This document shows, one piece after another, positions 49,994 through 60,106 of a stretch of DNA of 64,000 nt; position 1 is the first letter of the stretch, and the number at the start of each line of letters is the position of its first letter. The stretch comes from Tieghemiomyces parasiticus (taxonomy: Eukaryota > Kickxellomycota > Dimargaritomycetes > Dimargaritales > Dimargaritaceae): positions 79,221 to 143,220 of the forward strand of contig JANBPT010000010.1 of the NCBI GenBank assembly GCA_027575765.1. Reading direction: 5' to 3'. Both the position numbers and the translations under genes were made by a program. A model generated the notes under the pieces. The model had not been told where the DNA came from. It saw only the letters and a list, made by a program, of their open reading frames with translations, and made no database searches.

Positions 49994-52078
49994 ATGCAAC
50001 CTTCACCGACCCAGCCTGTACCGCCGCCTTCCCCTTCGTCGCCGCTTATGATCACGATCCAACGGCACCGGCCACTCCAGGGCCTGCGTCAGGCCGGGTA
50101 TTTCCCCCCGCAAGCCCTGCGTCGGATATCATCCACACCCTGGTCTCCGTCACTATACGCTGCTGCTGCCATCACGCCGAAGGCCGTCTTGGATAAATCC
50201 CGGCCCCGCTCACCGACCGGTATGCTACCCCCACTCACTAGAGCTCGGCCCTCCCCTCTGCACCGCCGACCAGTCCCCAGCCGTTTGTCGACCTCGTCTA
50301 CTCCGTACCTAGAGTTAGTTGTACCGTACTCACCTTTTCTTCCACCTGAGCTGACGGCGACCCTCAGCCATGCCACCCCGGCTGCTCGGTCGGCTGACGC
50401 CATGTCTGCGGATGGCCCGGTGATAATAAGAGCCGACGAGGTGGGTGTCCACAAGTGCAATGGAAACGGCTGTCGCGTGGCGCGGCCCACCGGCCTGGTG
50501 GTCGATACCTCGGTCGCCCGCCGACGGACCCCATCCCGCCAGCCCATCACCCTAGAGTCGAAAGCGACCGATTTACCCCCCTCCCCCACCACCAGCTTCA
50601 ACCGCGTCTCGCGATACTCTTCCGACGACTCTCCCATCGAACCCATGGGCCTCCCGTTCGTAGTCACCAACCGGTGCTCCGTTGACCTAGATTTCAAGTC
50701 ATGCCTGTCCGCCTCCTCTATCCGGTGTCCCTCGTTTGCCGAGACCCGTCGCCTAACTTACGCCGGTCGCCGAACCTCCCAGCGTCTTCGCCGCAAGCGC
50801 CGGTACGATTTCGACCGCGTCCTGCCATCGATCCCGCAGAGTCCCCCCGGTACCTCTACCCCTGCCCGACGTCTCAGCCAGTCGCCGGGGGCTGTGGTTG
50901 ATGATAGCTCGGTTGACCCGCAGCAGACGACGGGCGGGAAGGGACAGGCAAAATCACCGCTGCTTCTTACCCCCACCACGCCCACCCGTCCGATGCGCTG
51001 TAGTAACTCCTCCAGTGCCACCGCCGTCTCGGCCCGGAGCCCACCCTTATCGCCGGTTGGCATCCCTTACGAACAACGCATGACCGATGTGGCCTCTTTA
51101 GGCTTGGTGTCCCCGTCCCGGCGCCGTCCGCCCACCCCGCCCCGCGCCCCGGGCCAAACTCTCAAGTCGACGTTACTCAACCTGGGTCTCGTTGACCAAC
51201 CCCCGCGTTTATCCAGCCTCCAGACCACCGGCGCCATATCTTCCACACCATTGAATGCCGGTCGTAAACTGTCCTTTACCACGACACAGACCGCCTCGCC
51301 GTCACCCATAGCATCTCGCCCGTCGCATTCCTCCTCACCTATCAAAAACCATGCATCCTCGCGTGCCTTGTCCCTGTCGCCTAGCAAGAAACCTCTGCCA
51401 CCGCTCCCGACCGCCGCCATGCCCAAGTACAATGATCGGTTGTCAGAAAATGACTACGCGTGTCCACCTATCGCTCGCGCCACCAAGAGCTACTCGGACA
51501 TAAAGATTTTGACGGCCAAGCGCCAAACTGGTCTAGAGGACGATGACGACGTGCTCAACAGTACCAGCGACGATCTGCCCTCGCTTTGCGATACTGACAG
51601 CACCTATGACCCCTCGGCTGTCAACTTTTTTAAGAGCTCTCACCTCGAACGGTCGGGTCGGAACAATTCCCGGAACGGCGGGTCGCGGTTTCCCTTCCGC
51701 CTCTCTCCCCAGTTCCCCAGTGCTACTGCAATCTCGCCGCACAAGAAGCCGGCGCCGTCCGCTGCTGGGCGTCACCCCCGCGAGACCTCATCGACGTCGC
51801 CGACATCCCCCAAGTCGCAGCGGCCCAGTCAGAGCAATGTCGATAATTTATCGGATTGTGACTCGGCCGAAAGCCTGCATCGCCAACACCACGCTGCGTC
51901 GCGTCCCCACAGTAGCGCCTTCAAGCGGCTGACCAAGCGATTTACCCGTCAGGTCAAGGGCTGGACGATGGTCGAAAACCAGCAGCAGCGACAGGGTGCC
52001 GCCTATGCGGCAGGGCCGGCCGCCGGTCCGGTGCATCACCACCAGTCGTACCATCAGGTGAGCCCTGCGGCCTACTAA
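49994..52078 (+). CDS. Large disordered Ser/Pro-rich protein, 694 aa, basic C-terminal helix
   Basis: A single-exon frame of 694 residues with CpG-rich codons like the confirmed genes; no family recognised. The sequence is mostly intrinsically disordered: Ser, Pro, Thr and Arg dominate, with many SP/TP sites (PPSPTTSFNR, SPPLSPVGIPYEQR) and an SH3-ligand-like run SPSKKPLPPLP near residue 475. An acidic patch (LEDDDDVLNSTSDDLPSL) follows. Close to the C-terminus lies the only clearly helical piece, SAFKRLTKRFTRQVKGW, a basic amphipathic segment that could bind membrane or act as a docking motif, then a Gln/His/Ala tail. There is no signal peptide or transmembrane span. A long leader with a candidate intron and this composition are common for fungal polarity or signalling scaffolds, but that is only context. 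Confidence 0.75.
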   Translation: MQPSPTQPVPPPSPSSPLMITIQRHRPLQGLRQAGYFPPQALRRISSTPWSPSLYAAAAITPKAVLDKSRPRSPTGMLPPLTRARPSPLHRRPVPSRLSTSSTPYLELVVPYSPFLPPELTATLSHATPAARSADAMSADGPVIIRADEVGVHKCNGNGCRVARPTGLVVDTSVARRRTPSRQPITLESKATDLPPSPTTSFNRVSRYSSDDSPIEPMGLPFVVTNRCSVDLDFKSCLSASSIRCPSFAETRRLTYAGRRTSQRLRRKRRYDFDRVLPSIPQSPPGTSTPARRLSQSPGAVVDDSSVDPQQTTGGKGQAKSPLLLTPTTPTRPMRCSNSSSATAVSARSPPLSPVGIPYEQRMTDVASLGLVSPSRRRPPTPPRAPGQTLKSTLLNLGLVDQPPRLSSLQTTGAISSTPLNAGRKLSFTTTQTASPSPIASRPSHSSSPIKNHASSRALSLSPSKKPLPPLPTAAMPKYNDRLSENDYACPPIARATKSYSDIKILTAKRQTGLEDDDDVLNSTSDDLPSLCDTDSTYDPSAVNFFKSSHLERSGRNNSRNGGSRFPFRLSPQFPSATAISPHKKPAPSAAGRHPRETSSTSPTSPKSQRPSQSNVDNLSDCDSAESLHRQHHAASRPHSSAFKRLTKRFTRQVKGWTMVENQQQRQGAAYAAGPAAGPVHHHQSYHQVSPAAY

Positions 52079-53091
52079 ATGATTCGGTAGGGGGGGGGGT
52101 GCATGTCACTGGGGTTGACGGGCGAGTTTCAGGCTCCCACTACCCGTTCGCCCTTACTGGCAGGTACAATCACTATAGTGCCCGTCCCGGACCTCACTTA
52201 GTATATTCAGAGTTTTTGTCTAATGCTCGCTATTCTAGCTGGATTTTAGTGATCTACTCCGTGTATATCGCTAGATTTTTTTGTCATTCTGTCCTTTCTA
52301 TGGCTTTCTCCTTCTTGCATATGGCCTACTCTTCCATTACCATTTGACACCACCACCACCCATACGCCCACCTATTGCTTGTATAATGTTTATAGTCTTT
52401 CCTTAGTTTTCTCCCGTTGGTCAGCTCACGAAGGCCCGCCCCCCCCCCCACCCACCCTGACCAACGCAGCCATTAGTGGTGTTGTCCGACTTTCTAGTCG
52501 GCATTATGGCAGTGTACTAACCTCCCTTTCCCATGTATTTTTATGCTTGCATTATGACCCCCTCGATTATCCATGCTGTTTTCTGAATGTTTCAATCACG
52601 CACCTTAATATGGATCTATGGCACTACTAATTAATTTGTTGAACTGACTTAGGGGCTATGATGTGTTCTAAAGTACGCATGGGAATTGGTAAGTCCGGAG
52701 GAAGTAGCAAGGACGAATATGAACGATTCCGAGAAAGTTCACCACTACCGCGTTGCTGAAGCTTGGATGGGGAGGAATTAGAAGGGTAGTCACCGGTCGA
52801 TTCGGGATCATCGGCCATCCCCTCCATTATCCGCCGATAAGGTCTAGTACCAAACTGATTTATTGCTGATTGATAAAGCTGGAAGTCATTAGTCGGCACT
52901 TTCCTCGCTACCGGGCGAGAATAAGTGAGGTGCCTGTATCGGTTGAACATTATATCATGGAACTCCAACGCCGGAGGTCAAAAAGGAGGAAGAAACTGTG
53001 TAAACAACATGTAAAGGAAAAAAACTGGCACAGCGCTGAAATGATCAACGAAAAGAAGCACGCCAAAACATGGTTCATCCCATGGCAACCC
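52079..53091. other. Convergent intergenic region
   Basis: About 1 kb between convergent genes. It must contain both 3' ends. It has a C-rich run at about 52438-52452. No gene supported. Confidence 0.45.
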
Positions 53092-53964
53092 TTACGAACC
53101 CTGCAGACCGGCGAGAGTGTGTTTCCAGCCGGCAATACGACCGTCGGTGACGGTGGTGTGGATGCACTGGGTGAGGTAGGTCTCGTAGGCTGACTGGCTA
53201 TCCGACTCCAGGTTCTTTAGGGCAGTAGCACCGCACTCGGGCGAGCTGCTGAGGTACCAACTCGCGGAGCACACGTTAAGGGTATCATCCTCGGTAACGA
53301 GGGCCAGTACCTTGTCCATTACCTCAGTGTTGGAGGGAGTGTCCGAGTCGATATCAGACACCCCGCTGGTGAGGGCTTGGTACTTGGACTGGAGCCCCGG
53401 GATGCTCTTGATGTACTTGTTAATGTTGGGGAACTTCATCTGGGAGAAGGTTCCCTGTCCGTGGTTGTCCGGGTTCAGGTTGGTGGCATAGTGGAACCCT
53501 TCGCTCTCAAAATCCAGGATGGAGAGGATGGCCGCCTTCTGGCCGATGGTAGTGAGGCCGTACTGCTTGAAACAGGCGTTGACGGGGCCTAGGAGCTGTT
53601 CGGGCGTGCGGCACTGCTCTTTGTTTTGCTGAGCGGCCTTGCACTCACCATTGGCACTGGCAGAGAGGGAACGCTTTAGAACATCGATGGTGACGTCGCC
53701 GGAGGAATTACCATTATTGGGATCGGAGGAAGAAGCGGCGGCCGCGCTGCTGGTCGTGGAAGTACTCGAGTCCGTGACGGAAGTGGATGCCGAGGTCGGT
53801 GGGGCGGTGTCGGAGGTGGTGGGACCCTCGCGATCGGGGACCGGGGGTGCGGAATTGTTGGCACCACACTTGGATAAGGGTTGGGAGGCCACAGACCCGA
53901 GCAGGGCGAGGGCCAGCGCAGCAAGGACGCCGACAGACAGGAGGGGGCGGGAACATAACTTCAT
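53092..53964 (-). CDS. Secreted protein with Ser/Thr linker and uncharacterised fungal C-terminal domain
   Basis: 290 residues, single exon. ATG 53964 was chosen because it begins a signal peptide (MKLCSRPLLSVGVLAALALA, then LLGSVASQ); the frame is open upstream but reads as leader. Residues 35-85 are a Ser/Thr/Ala linker (SASTSVTDSSTSTTSSAAAA), likely O-mannosylated. The C-terminal 180 residues form a compact domain: RTPEQLLGPVNACFKQYGL, KAAILSILDFESEGFHYATN, then GQGTFSQMKFPNINKYIKSI and a closing TQCIHTTVTDGRIAGWKHTL. I recall this domain as a widespread fungal secreted family without assigned function. The invariant-looking Glu in FESEGF and the surrounding helix pattern are reminiscent of lysozyme-like folds, which is speculation. 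Cysteines at about five positions could pair. A TATA box lies 214 nt upstream. Confidence 0.85.
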   Translation of the reverse strand: MKLCSRPLLSVGVLAALALALLGSVASQPLSKCGANNSAPPVPDREGPTTSDTAPPTSASTSVTDSSTSTTSSAAAASSSDPNNGNSSGDVTIDVLKRSLSASANGECKAAQQNKEQCRTPEQLLGPVNACFKQYGLTTIGQKAAILSILDFESEGFHYATNLNPDNHGQGTFSQMKFPNINKYIKSIPGLQSKYQALTSGVSDIDSDTPSNTEVMDKVLALVTEDDTLNVCSASWYLSSSPECGATALKNLESDSQSAYETYLTQCIHTTVTDGRIAGWKHTLAGLQGS

Positions 53965-54177
53965 GGCGGCGGTTTTGTCGATTGAAGGAGGCAAGGGGCG
54001 ATCGAAGATAGTTGGACAAGAGATGTACAGGTTGGAATATTGAAATTGTGGAGAAAAGGGGTTAGACGGCCAGCCGTGAGCGGTAGAGTACAGACAGATG
54101 ATGATATGAGCGCTTTGCAGAAGGAGGGGTAGGCAGCGTAGTATGGATTGAAATGCGTAGGAGAGCGGGGGGGTGGG

Positions 54178-54186
54178 CTTTATATA
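54178..54186 (-). promoter_or_regulatory. TATA box of the secreted-protein gene
   Basis: TATATAAAG on the minus strand, 214 nt upstream of the chosen ATG at 53964. A consensus TATA box is uncommon in this window. Confidence 0.6.
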
Positions 54187-56480
54187 GGGAATGGAGGGAA
54201 ATACTCTTGTCACCGGTGGGAGGGGAACCCGGTGGGGTTTGGGCCCAGCGTCGATAAGGGAAAAGGGCAGGTGCTGTCATCGGACTGGGGGGGGACCCGG
54301 GCCAGCGCTAAGCATCAGGTGAGGGGAGGTAGTGGAGGCCCAGACAATGCCGGAGCCTATGAGGCCTTCCAAAAGTGGGGTTGCCAGAGGACGGAGGAGA
54401 ATGCCGGCGTTTCTCATTGCTGGGAAAAGAGAATACGGCTACCATCAATGTGAGGCTGATGGAAGCTGAGTGCCCCATACCCCGCCATTTGTGGAAAACA
54501 AGGCGAACCTATGCACACACATGAAAGTGGAGCTCAGCACGAAAAAAATAAGGGGACAGGGGAAGGCGCAGGCATCGCGAAGAGGCCGATCTCTCCGATT
54601 GCTTCGCAGACCCCAGTCGGGTAGCTCGCCTGCTGTATGACCGGATTACTGGGAATGCGAAGAAAGCCGACCATCCACGTCCGAGAAAAGCCCAGTCAGA
54701 GTAGGCTGATTATGATAAAACCGTCGATGGCTTGGAGGACAATCACCCTGCGCCATAGATATGCTAAGCCGCGCTGTCAATGGGCTTGTAGGAGGGCTCT
54801 CAGGGGGTAGGGTACGCCAGCCGAGGTTAACGGAAAAAATCGATGCGGGCCGGTAGAATGACCCTAGAGTAGGGAAATTGGAAAGCCGGGAGTGTGGCAG
54901 GGATAGTTCTGGGCTTGGTTCGGAGGATTCGGAAGGTAACGAATACACCAGCGGATGCAGCAATGTTGAGGGTATCGCCCGCATTGGACCGACGACAGCA
55001 CTGGCCTGGCCTGGGAGGTGAAATACAGCGGCTAACGCCAATACCAGTTCCCCGCTCCTAGGACTTCCAGGCCCACGCATATCTCCTGCGGCGGGAAAAA
55101 AAGACTTCCGGATTAAGCGCTCAGTAGAGGAGGGAATGGGTGTCGGCTTTAGACCTCTTGCTCCCAAAGCCAACCGTCGGTGGTTTAGCGGCCGCTCTCT
55201 GGCAGATCCCAAGCATTAGGCACCTCTATTGTCCCCGTGGCCAAACAGGAAAGGATGTATTCACCCCCTCCCAGCCCGTCGGCCGACGGTGCTTTTCTGA
55301 GCCTCAAGCCCGTCCGGGGGATATGTCAGAGGTGTGCGGGCAGTGGGACCGAAGGCTCGCTTGATGTCAACCTTCCGATTGTTTCTAGCGACCAGAGAGA
55401 CCAGTAAAACATGGTATGCGGAAGTAACCCCCCGCTTTGGCGAGCCAGTCGGTGTCTGTACGCCATAGTTGAAGGACCGCTGCTTTGCCCTTATTGCAAA
55501 TCATCCGCCTATGAAGGCCTCAGCCCAGGTGCACAGTAGGGTGGTCGGGGCACCCGCCCTACTTGAATAAAATGACCCTAAAGTAGCACCATGTGCCAGT
55601 GTACCAGGCCGATGGCAATAGCCCGATGTCGATTGTGCGTTAAACAAGTCGTAAGCGGTCGTCCACGTCATGATGGTCATTCTAAAGTGAACTTGTTATC
55701 CTGTAGTTGTCTGTGGGTTATTGGTCGAAACCAGGTAATTTACAGCGTTGCCCTTGTCTGAGGGATTCTATTCCTTATCAGGCACCATTTCCATTCAACG
55801 TCACACTGTGCTTCGGTTTGCTAAAACAGGGCGAACGTCTGGTTCCGTCGCTTACGCACAGTAGGTCCAGCAGATAGTGAGTATGGCCTTTAGTTGCAGA
55901 AGCGGCGTGTCTCGTATTAATAGTTGCCCCGGTCGATACTATACCAACCCTGTTGCTGCCACCATTGTTCGCCCTCCGCATACAATGGGCCAGAGAAACG
56001 CTCTGTGTCACCGCAAGTACCAGCCAAAACTCAGATCCGGCTACCCTTAAGGCTGCTGCACAGGCGTATACGCAAATTAGAGGGCCTACTCTCCGAACGT
56101 TAGACTCTTCCCAAAAAGTACTCTATAGCCTAGTCCACAGAGGTGCTAATTGTTTTGCACCCTTCAGGCCATATTGGAGCGCATTCAAGCCCCGCCACTT
56201 TTTACGAACCCCGCCAGTCACCTCGATTCCGGCTTGCCTCACGCAGGGAAATGAGCGCCCCTGAATCAACAGCCCAGTCGGTTGGTAAGCCGCCACGCCA
56301 TTGTTGTGGTCGAGTACTCCCTTTTGTTGATATCATTCCGTGATGTGCATTTGGTCTCTGTACAGATTTTTCCCTCCTTTTAGCCCCCGTTGTGCCATTC
56401 CACACGATTAATCACAGCAACTTTCCCCCAGCCCTCCCGCCCAGTACCCAACCCTCTCCACCTTTTCCCGTCAGGCCGCC
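54187..56480. other. Divergent intergenic region, gene-free
   Basis: About 2.3 kb between the secreted-protein gene and the methyltransferase-like gene. The longest frame (minus, 55212-54646, 188 codons from a non-ATG start) shows no family features. The last 90 nt before 56481 are pyrimidine-rich leader. Confidence 0.4.
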
Positions 56481-57887
56481 ATGTCGACAGCCACTGTACT
56501 CCAGCAGACCCGCAACTGGGTCCACGGCTACTTCACCGGGAGTTCCCACCTGACTCTGGTCCTCACCATAATGGTGGCCGCCTTTGTCGTCAACTACCTG
56601 GTGCAGTACTTTGCGGCCACAGGCAAGGTTCCGGCGGCGCAGCATCTAGTACCAACATCGTCCAACTATCCGAGCACAGCCTACACCAAGGCGCGCAAGA
56701 TCCCGTTTTACACCTTTCTCAACGACTTTATGGCCAACCGGGTGGAGATCCGCAAGCGCGACGGGTACGGCCTGAGCCACTGGGACGAGAGCGTCACGTT
56801 TCCGCTCACCTTGCGCTCACTCTGGACCTTCACGGTGCAAGTCCTACCGACCTATCTCTGGCACTCGCGGGCGGCCAACCGGGCCCACTGGCGACGGTTC
56901 TACGACCAGCGCGACGACCTCTTTGAGTGCCTGATGGGCCGGCTGCGCTTATCATTCACCCCGCGCTTCATCCAGTCCGACGAATCCCTCGCCGAGGCTC
57001 AGACCCATGATATTGGACGGCTCACGGAAGAAGACCTGGCCCTGACCCCCGACGATCGGGTGCTCAACCTAGACACCCAGTGGGGGACTGTAGAATTGTG
57101 CTGGCTGTCCCGGCTGCCCCTGTACATCCACAGCACCTCGCACAGTGTTGAACTCGCACAGTACGCTCAGACCCTCGCCGAACGCGCCAGCGCCGACGAC
57201 CGCGTCCAGTTCCATACCCAGGACTTTCGCGACCTGACATTCCACCCGCAACAGTTCACCAAGATTTTGGCCCTTGAGTCTGCCGACTGGATCGGACAAA
57301 AGCACCTGCCCGACTTTTTCCGAACCTGCCACGACCTGCTGGCCCCTGGCGGCCGGCTGGTGATCCACTCCACCACGTCCCCGTCCGTATTTGGTTCCCT
57401 CGCCACGTCGTCGGTCGCGTCCCCGCCCGGCGGCGGGGCGATCTCGTCCCTTTTTTCCTTGCTACTGGCTCCGCTCTCTTTCCTCGGCGGCCGCACTGGG
57501 GCCTCCACTTCAGCTTCAGCTACCCCGACGGGCCTTAGTCATTACCTCCACGAGACCTTCCACTACCACCTATTCTGCCTCACCAAAGTCTGCCCCGGCC
57601 GCGACACTGTCCTATTTACGACGCTGGCGGACTATGTTGCTGCAATCCAGAGTGCTGGCCTCGAAATCGTTCGCCTCGATAACCTATCCCAGGACGCATC
57701 CAAACATTACGCCGAGTGGTTTGCCAACTGGGACCACCACCGCGCCCGTATCGAAATGCGGTACGGCGAGGATATTTACCGCCAGATGGAGCTCTATCTG
57801 GCCTGGACGAGCTCCCTGTTCCGCCGTGGTGGTCTGCAGCGGCACCTGTTCGTCCTGCAGCGGCCCTTTGATAACAACGATGCGTAG
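56481..57887 (+). CDS. CFA-synthase / sphingolipid C9-methyltransferase-like protein with degenerate SAM motif
   Basis: 468 residues, single exon, ATG in GCCGCCATGTC. One membrane span near the N-terminus (LTLVLTIMVAAFVVNYLVQYF) precedes a class I methyltransferase-like domain. The C-terminal part fits the cyclopropane-fatty-acid synthase / fungal glucosylceramide C9-methyltransferase family: LEIVRLDNLSQDASKHYAEW, FANWDHHRARIEMRYGEDIY, RQMELYLAWTSSLFRRGGLQ. However, the SAM-binding glycine motif, VLDxGCGWG in active members, reads VLNLDTQWG, and the acidic/His motif usually EMxEHVG reads LESADWIG. A Ser/Gly/Leu-rich insert of about 60 residues interrupts the core. It is therefore either an inactive paralogue or a divergent enzyme. 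Active C9-methyltransferases act on sphingolipid bases in the ER. It converges on the PPR gene. Confidence 0.75.
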   Translation: MSTATVLQQTRNWVHGYFTGSSHLTLVLTIMVAAFVVNYLVQYFAATGKVPAAQHLVPTSSNYPSTAYTKARKIPFYTFLNDFMANRVEIRKRDGYGLSHWDESVTFPLTLRSLWTFTVQVLPTYLWHSRAANRAHWRRFYDQRDDLFECLMGRLRLSFTPRFIQSDESLAEAQTHDIGRLTEEDLALTPDDRVLNLDTQWGTVELCWLSRLPLYIHSTSHSVELAQYAQTLAERASADDRVQFHTQDFRDLTFHPQQFTKILALESADWIGQKHLPDFFRTCHDLLAPGGRLVIHSTTSPSVFGSLATSSVASPPGGGAISSLFSLLLAPLSFLGGRTGASTSASATPTGLSHYLHETFHYHLFCLTKVCPGRDTVLFTTLADYVAAIQSAGLEIVRLDNLSQDASKHYAEWFANWDHHRARIEMRYGEDIYRQMELYLAWTSSLFRRGGLQRHLFVLQRPFDNNDA

Positions 57888-58184
57888 GATGTTAGAACAA
57901 CGTGTGGTTAGCAATACCTTTAGGTGTTTTTTTTAAAAAAAATATATTATATATTTATCCTGCTGTGATGACTTAGATGATCTGTATGTGTATGCCTTTT
58001 AGTTATTAAACCGACCTATATTAGTTCTCGTGGCAACTGTGTCATTATCGAATCCCGAACCAATGGGTGGAAGCGTGGAAGGAAGATAATTCGGCCGACG
58101 TTTCGGTTCACTCGTTATACATTTATTGGCTTCCCCACTGTCCTGCTCCCGAGCCAACCGGTCCAAAGCCTTCGGGGGCGTCCT
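57888..58184. other. Convergent gap with T8A8 palindrome
   Basis: 297 nt between convergent stops. TTTTTTTTAAAAAAAA at 57927-57942 is its own reverse complement and is followed by AT-only sequence to about 57957. It could act as 3'-end AT-rich signal for both genes. Confidence 0.5.
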
Positions 58185-59667
58185 TCACTTCCTGGACTGG
58201 CCGGGTAGCCCGAAGACCTGGGCGGTATACTTGCGCATTACTTCAGATACCATGAAGAGGTTCGACAGGCTGGGCTTGTTCTCGGGGAACTTTTCGCGGG
58301 CCTGGTGAGCGAAGCTTAAACCACGCCGGAACGACTTGGCATTCAGGCAGAGGGTCAGCATGCGGTTGAAAGTCTGGCTGTCGAACACCGGGGCGCTATC
58401 ATCGTCCTCCTCCTCCTCCTTTACCTTCGTTCCTCCCCCACCCCGGGATTCCTTCGCCTGCAGCCTCATGGGTTGTAGCCGGGCAGTTTCGGTCGCATAG
58501 GCCGGCAAGGGGCCGACCACGCTGCTGCTGAAGCCGTAAGCATCCTGAAGCACCTGAAGGCCACATTTGGCATGGTTAGGGTTGGCTGACCGGCTAGCGG
58601 CGAGGAGGAGCGCGTTGACCAGTGGGGCGTCTAACCGTATAGGCGCGGTTTGCACCGTGTTGTGCTGGTTCAGGATAGACCGACGGCGCTGGTCCTCAAT
58701 GAGTTCAGTCCAAACTGCGAAGGCGTCTTCGAAACACTTGCCCGGTGTAAGATCGGACGGGAGAGCCTTGTTTTGCTTGGCCGGTTTCCGCTCGGCAGTG
58801 GCCGTCTTCCTGGACGACGCCTCGGGCCGTAACTCTTCTGACCCCTTCTCGGGGGTCTCGGCCGTGGCAGCAGGTCGGCTTTCAAATTTGTACCGGTTGA
58901 GCAGCGCCTGGATCACGATGGTGTACGTGATGTTATCCGGGGCATTGTTACCCGACGGCGGGAGTTGCTTGTACATCTCCGTCATGCGGTCAAAGTGGCC
59001 AGTTTCGGCGTACACCTTGAGGAGGGTATTGATGTGGATTATGCCCGGTGGAAAGCGCTCCTTGAGGTGCTCAAAGATCTTTTCGGCCTCGCTGACGGCC
59101 CGCGGCGAGTCAGAGCCGGCGCATACGTTTAATAGGGCCGTGTACGTTTGCGGATCCGGTGAAAGGCCCCGTCTTTTGAGCTGGCGTAGTAGCCGAAGGG
59201 GGCCCGAAGAGGGAAGGCGCGGTATGGTGGAATTCAGCTTTCATGTCGGACCCTAAAATTGACAGGGTGAAATCAATCAGAATTTAGACCGACCGGCCGT
59301 AGGTTGAGGACGGGCTGACCATAAGATATCCGTTGCGCATTCTGCTTACCTGATTGTACAGCTTGAGAGCCCGGTTTAGCGCGCCCATACTGGCGCAGGC
59401 TGTGATCAAACGGTTCCACACGACGGTGGACTGTGCCCGCTGTGGAGCGGTCATGGCTAAGGCGATGGCATCGCTAAGCTTGTGTAGCTTAATAATCCGG
59501 TCAATCTTGGCTGATAGCAGATACGGATCGTCGACTGACTTGTACTTGACCTTGGTTTCGCGTGGCAAAAAGTGGCTGGTACGGCGGGGTGTGGTGGCCA
59601 AGCTGCGGCTCAAAATGGTTCCTGACCCTAGAGCTAACCGCCGGAGGACGGGCAATGCCGGCCGCAT
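58185..59667 (-). CDS. Mitochondrial pentatricopeptide-repeat protein
   Basis: 437 residues in two exons, 59667-59350 and 59180-58185. The presequence MRPALPVLRRLALGSG, LSRSLATTPRR is Arg-rich. The PPR array begins with TVVWNRLITACASMGALNRA. The acceptor CGCCAG at 59181 was chosen because it gives ALKLYNQLKRRGLSPDPQTY, exactly the 35-residue PPR spacing; an earlier acceptor (AAAG at 59230) would add 17 residues and break it. Further repeats are YTALLNVCAGSDSPRAVSEA, INTLLKVYAETGHFDRMTEM and DNITYTIVIQALLNRYKF. A basic/acidic linker and a second helical region follow (FNRMLTLCLNAKSFRRGL). PPR proteins bind organelle RNA; the RNA target is unknown. It shares a divergent promoter with HER2. Confidence 0.85.
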
Positions 59668-60106
59668 CGGGAATCGTGTGCGTGAAAGTTGTTGGGATCA
59701 GGCCGGGTTGCAGGTCAGAAACCGGTAGGGACTGTGCAATGACAGTGGTAGTAAGGCAGAATAGGGTGAAAGAGCCCCATATGTTGCTTGAATGGGTATG
59801 ATCGGTGAGCCTCGACTACTAGGAAGTCATTTCAGCGTGTGGGTCCATGGGCTTGGCCTAAAAAAAAAAGACAAGTGAGCCGAAGTAATTCCATCCCGAG
59901 CCAATGTTGTTGGCTCGAGTGACGGCATACTCCAACGTGTGCAGTTGAGCGAGTACTGGTGACAGATGCTTAGGCTCTGGATTTACTGTGTCAGCGAATC
60001 GTCGTTGCAAACGTTCTTTTAAACGATTAGTCGCGCATTCCGTGCCCTTAACGCCGCATTCGTACCTTGGTTGGCCCACCTAGATCCCCTCATCTTAGGC
60101 CTTAAC
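59668..60106. promoter_or_regulatory. Divergent promoter PPR / HER2
   Basis: 439 nt between the starts of two genes for mitochondrial gene expression. No clear TATA box. It has a poly-A run (AAAAAAAAA) at about 59861-59869. Confidence 0.5.

Noticed and set aside
50089..50697. 202-codon minus-strand frame
   Set aside because: Antisense shadow of the 694-residue Ser/Pro-rich gene; explained by its GC-rich codons.
54646..55212. 188-codon minus-strand frame
   Set aside because: Non-ATG start, anonymous sequence, and composition of intergenic DNA.
59180..59230. Earlier PPR acceptor at AAAG (59230)
   Set aside because: In frame, but it adds 17 residues inside a repeat and destroys the 35-residue PPR spacing that the CGCCAG acceptor gives.
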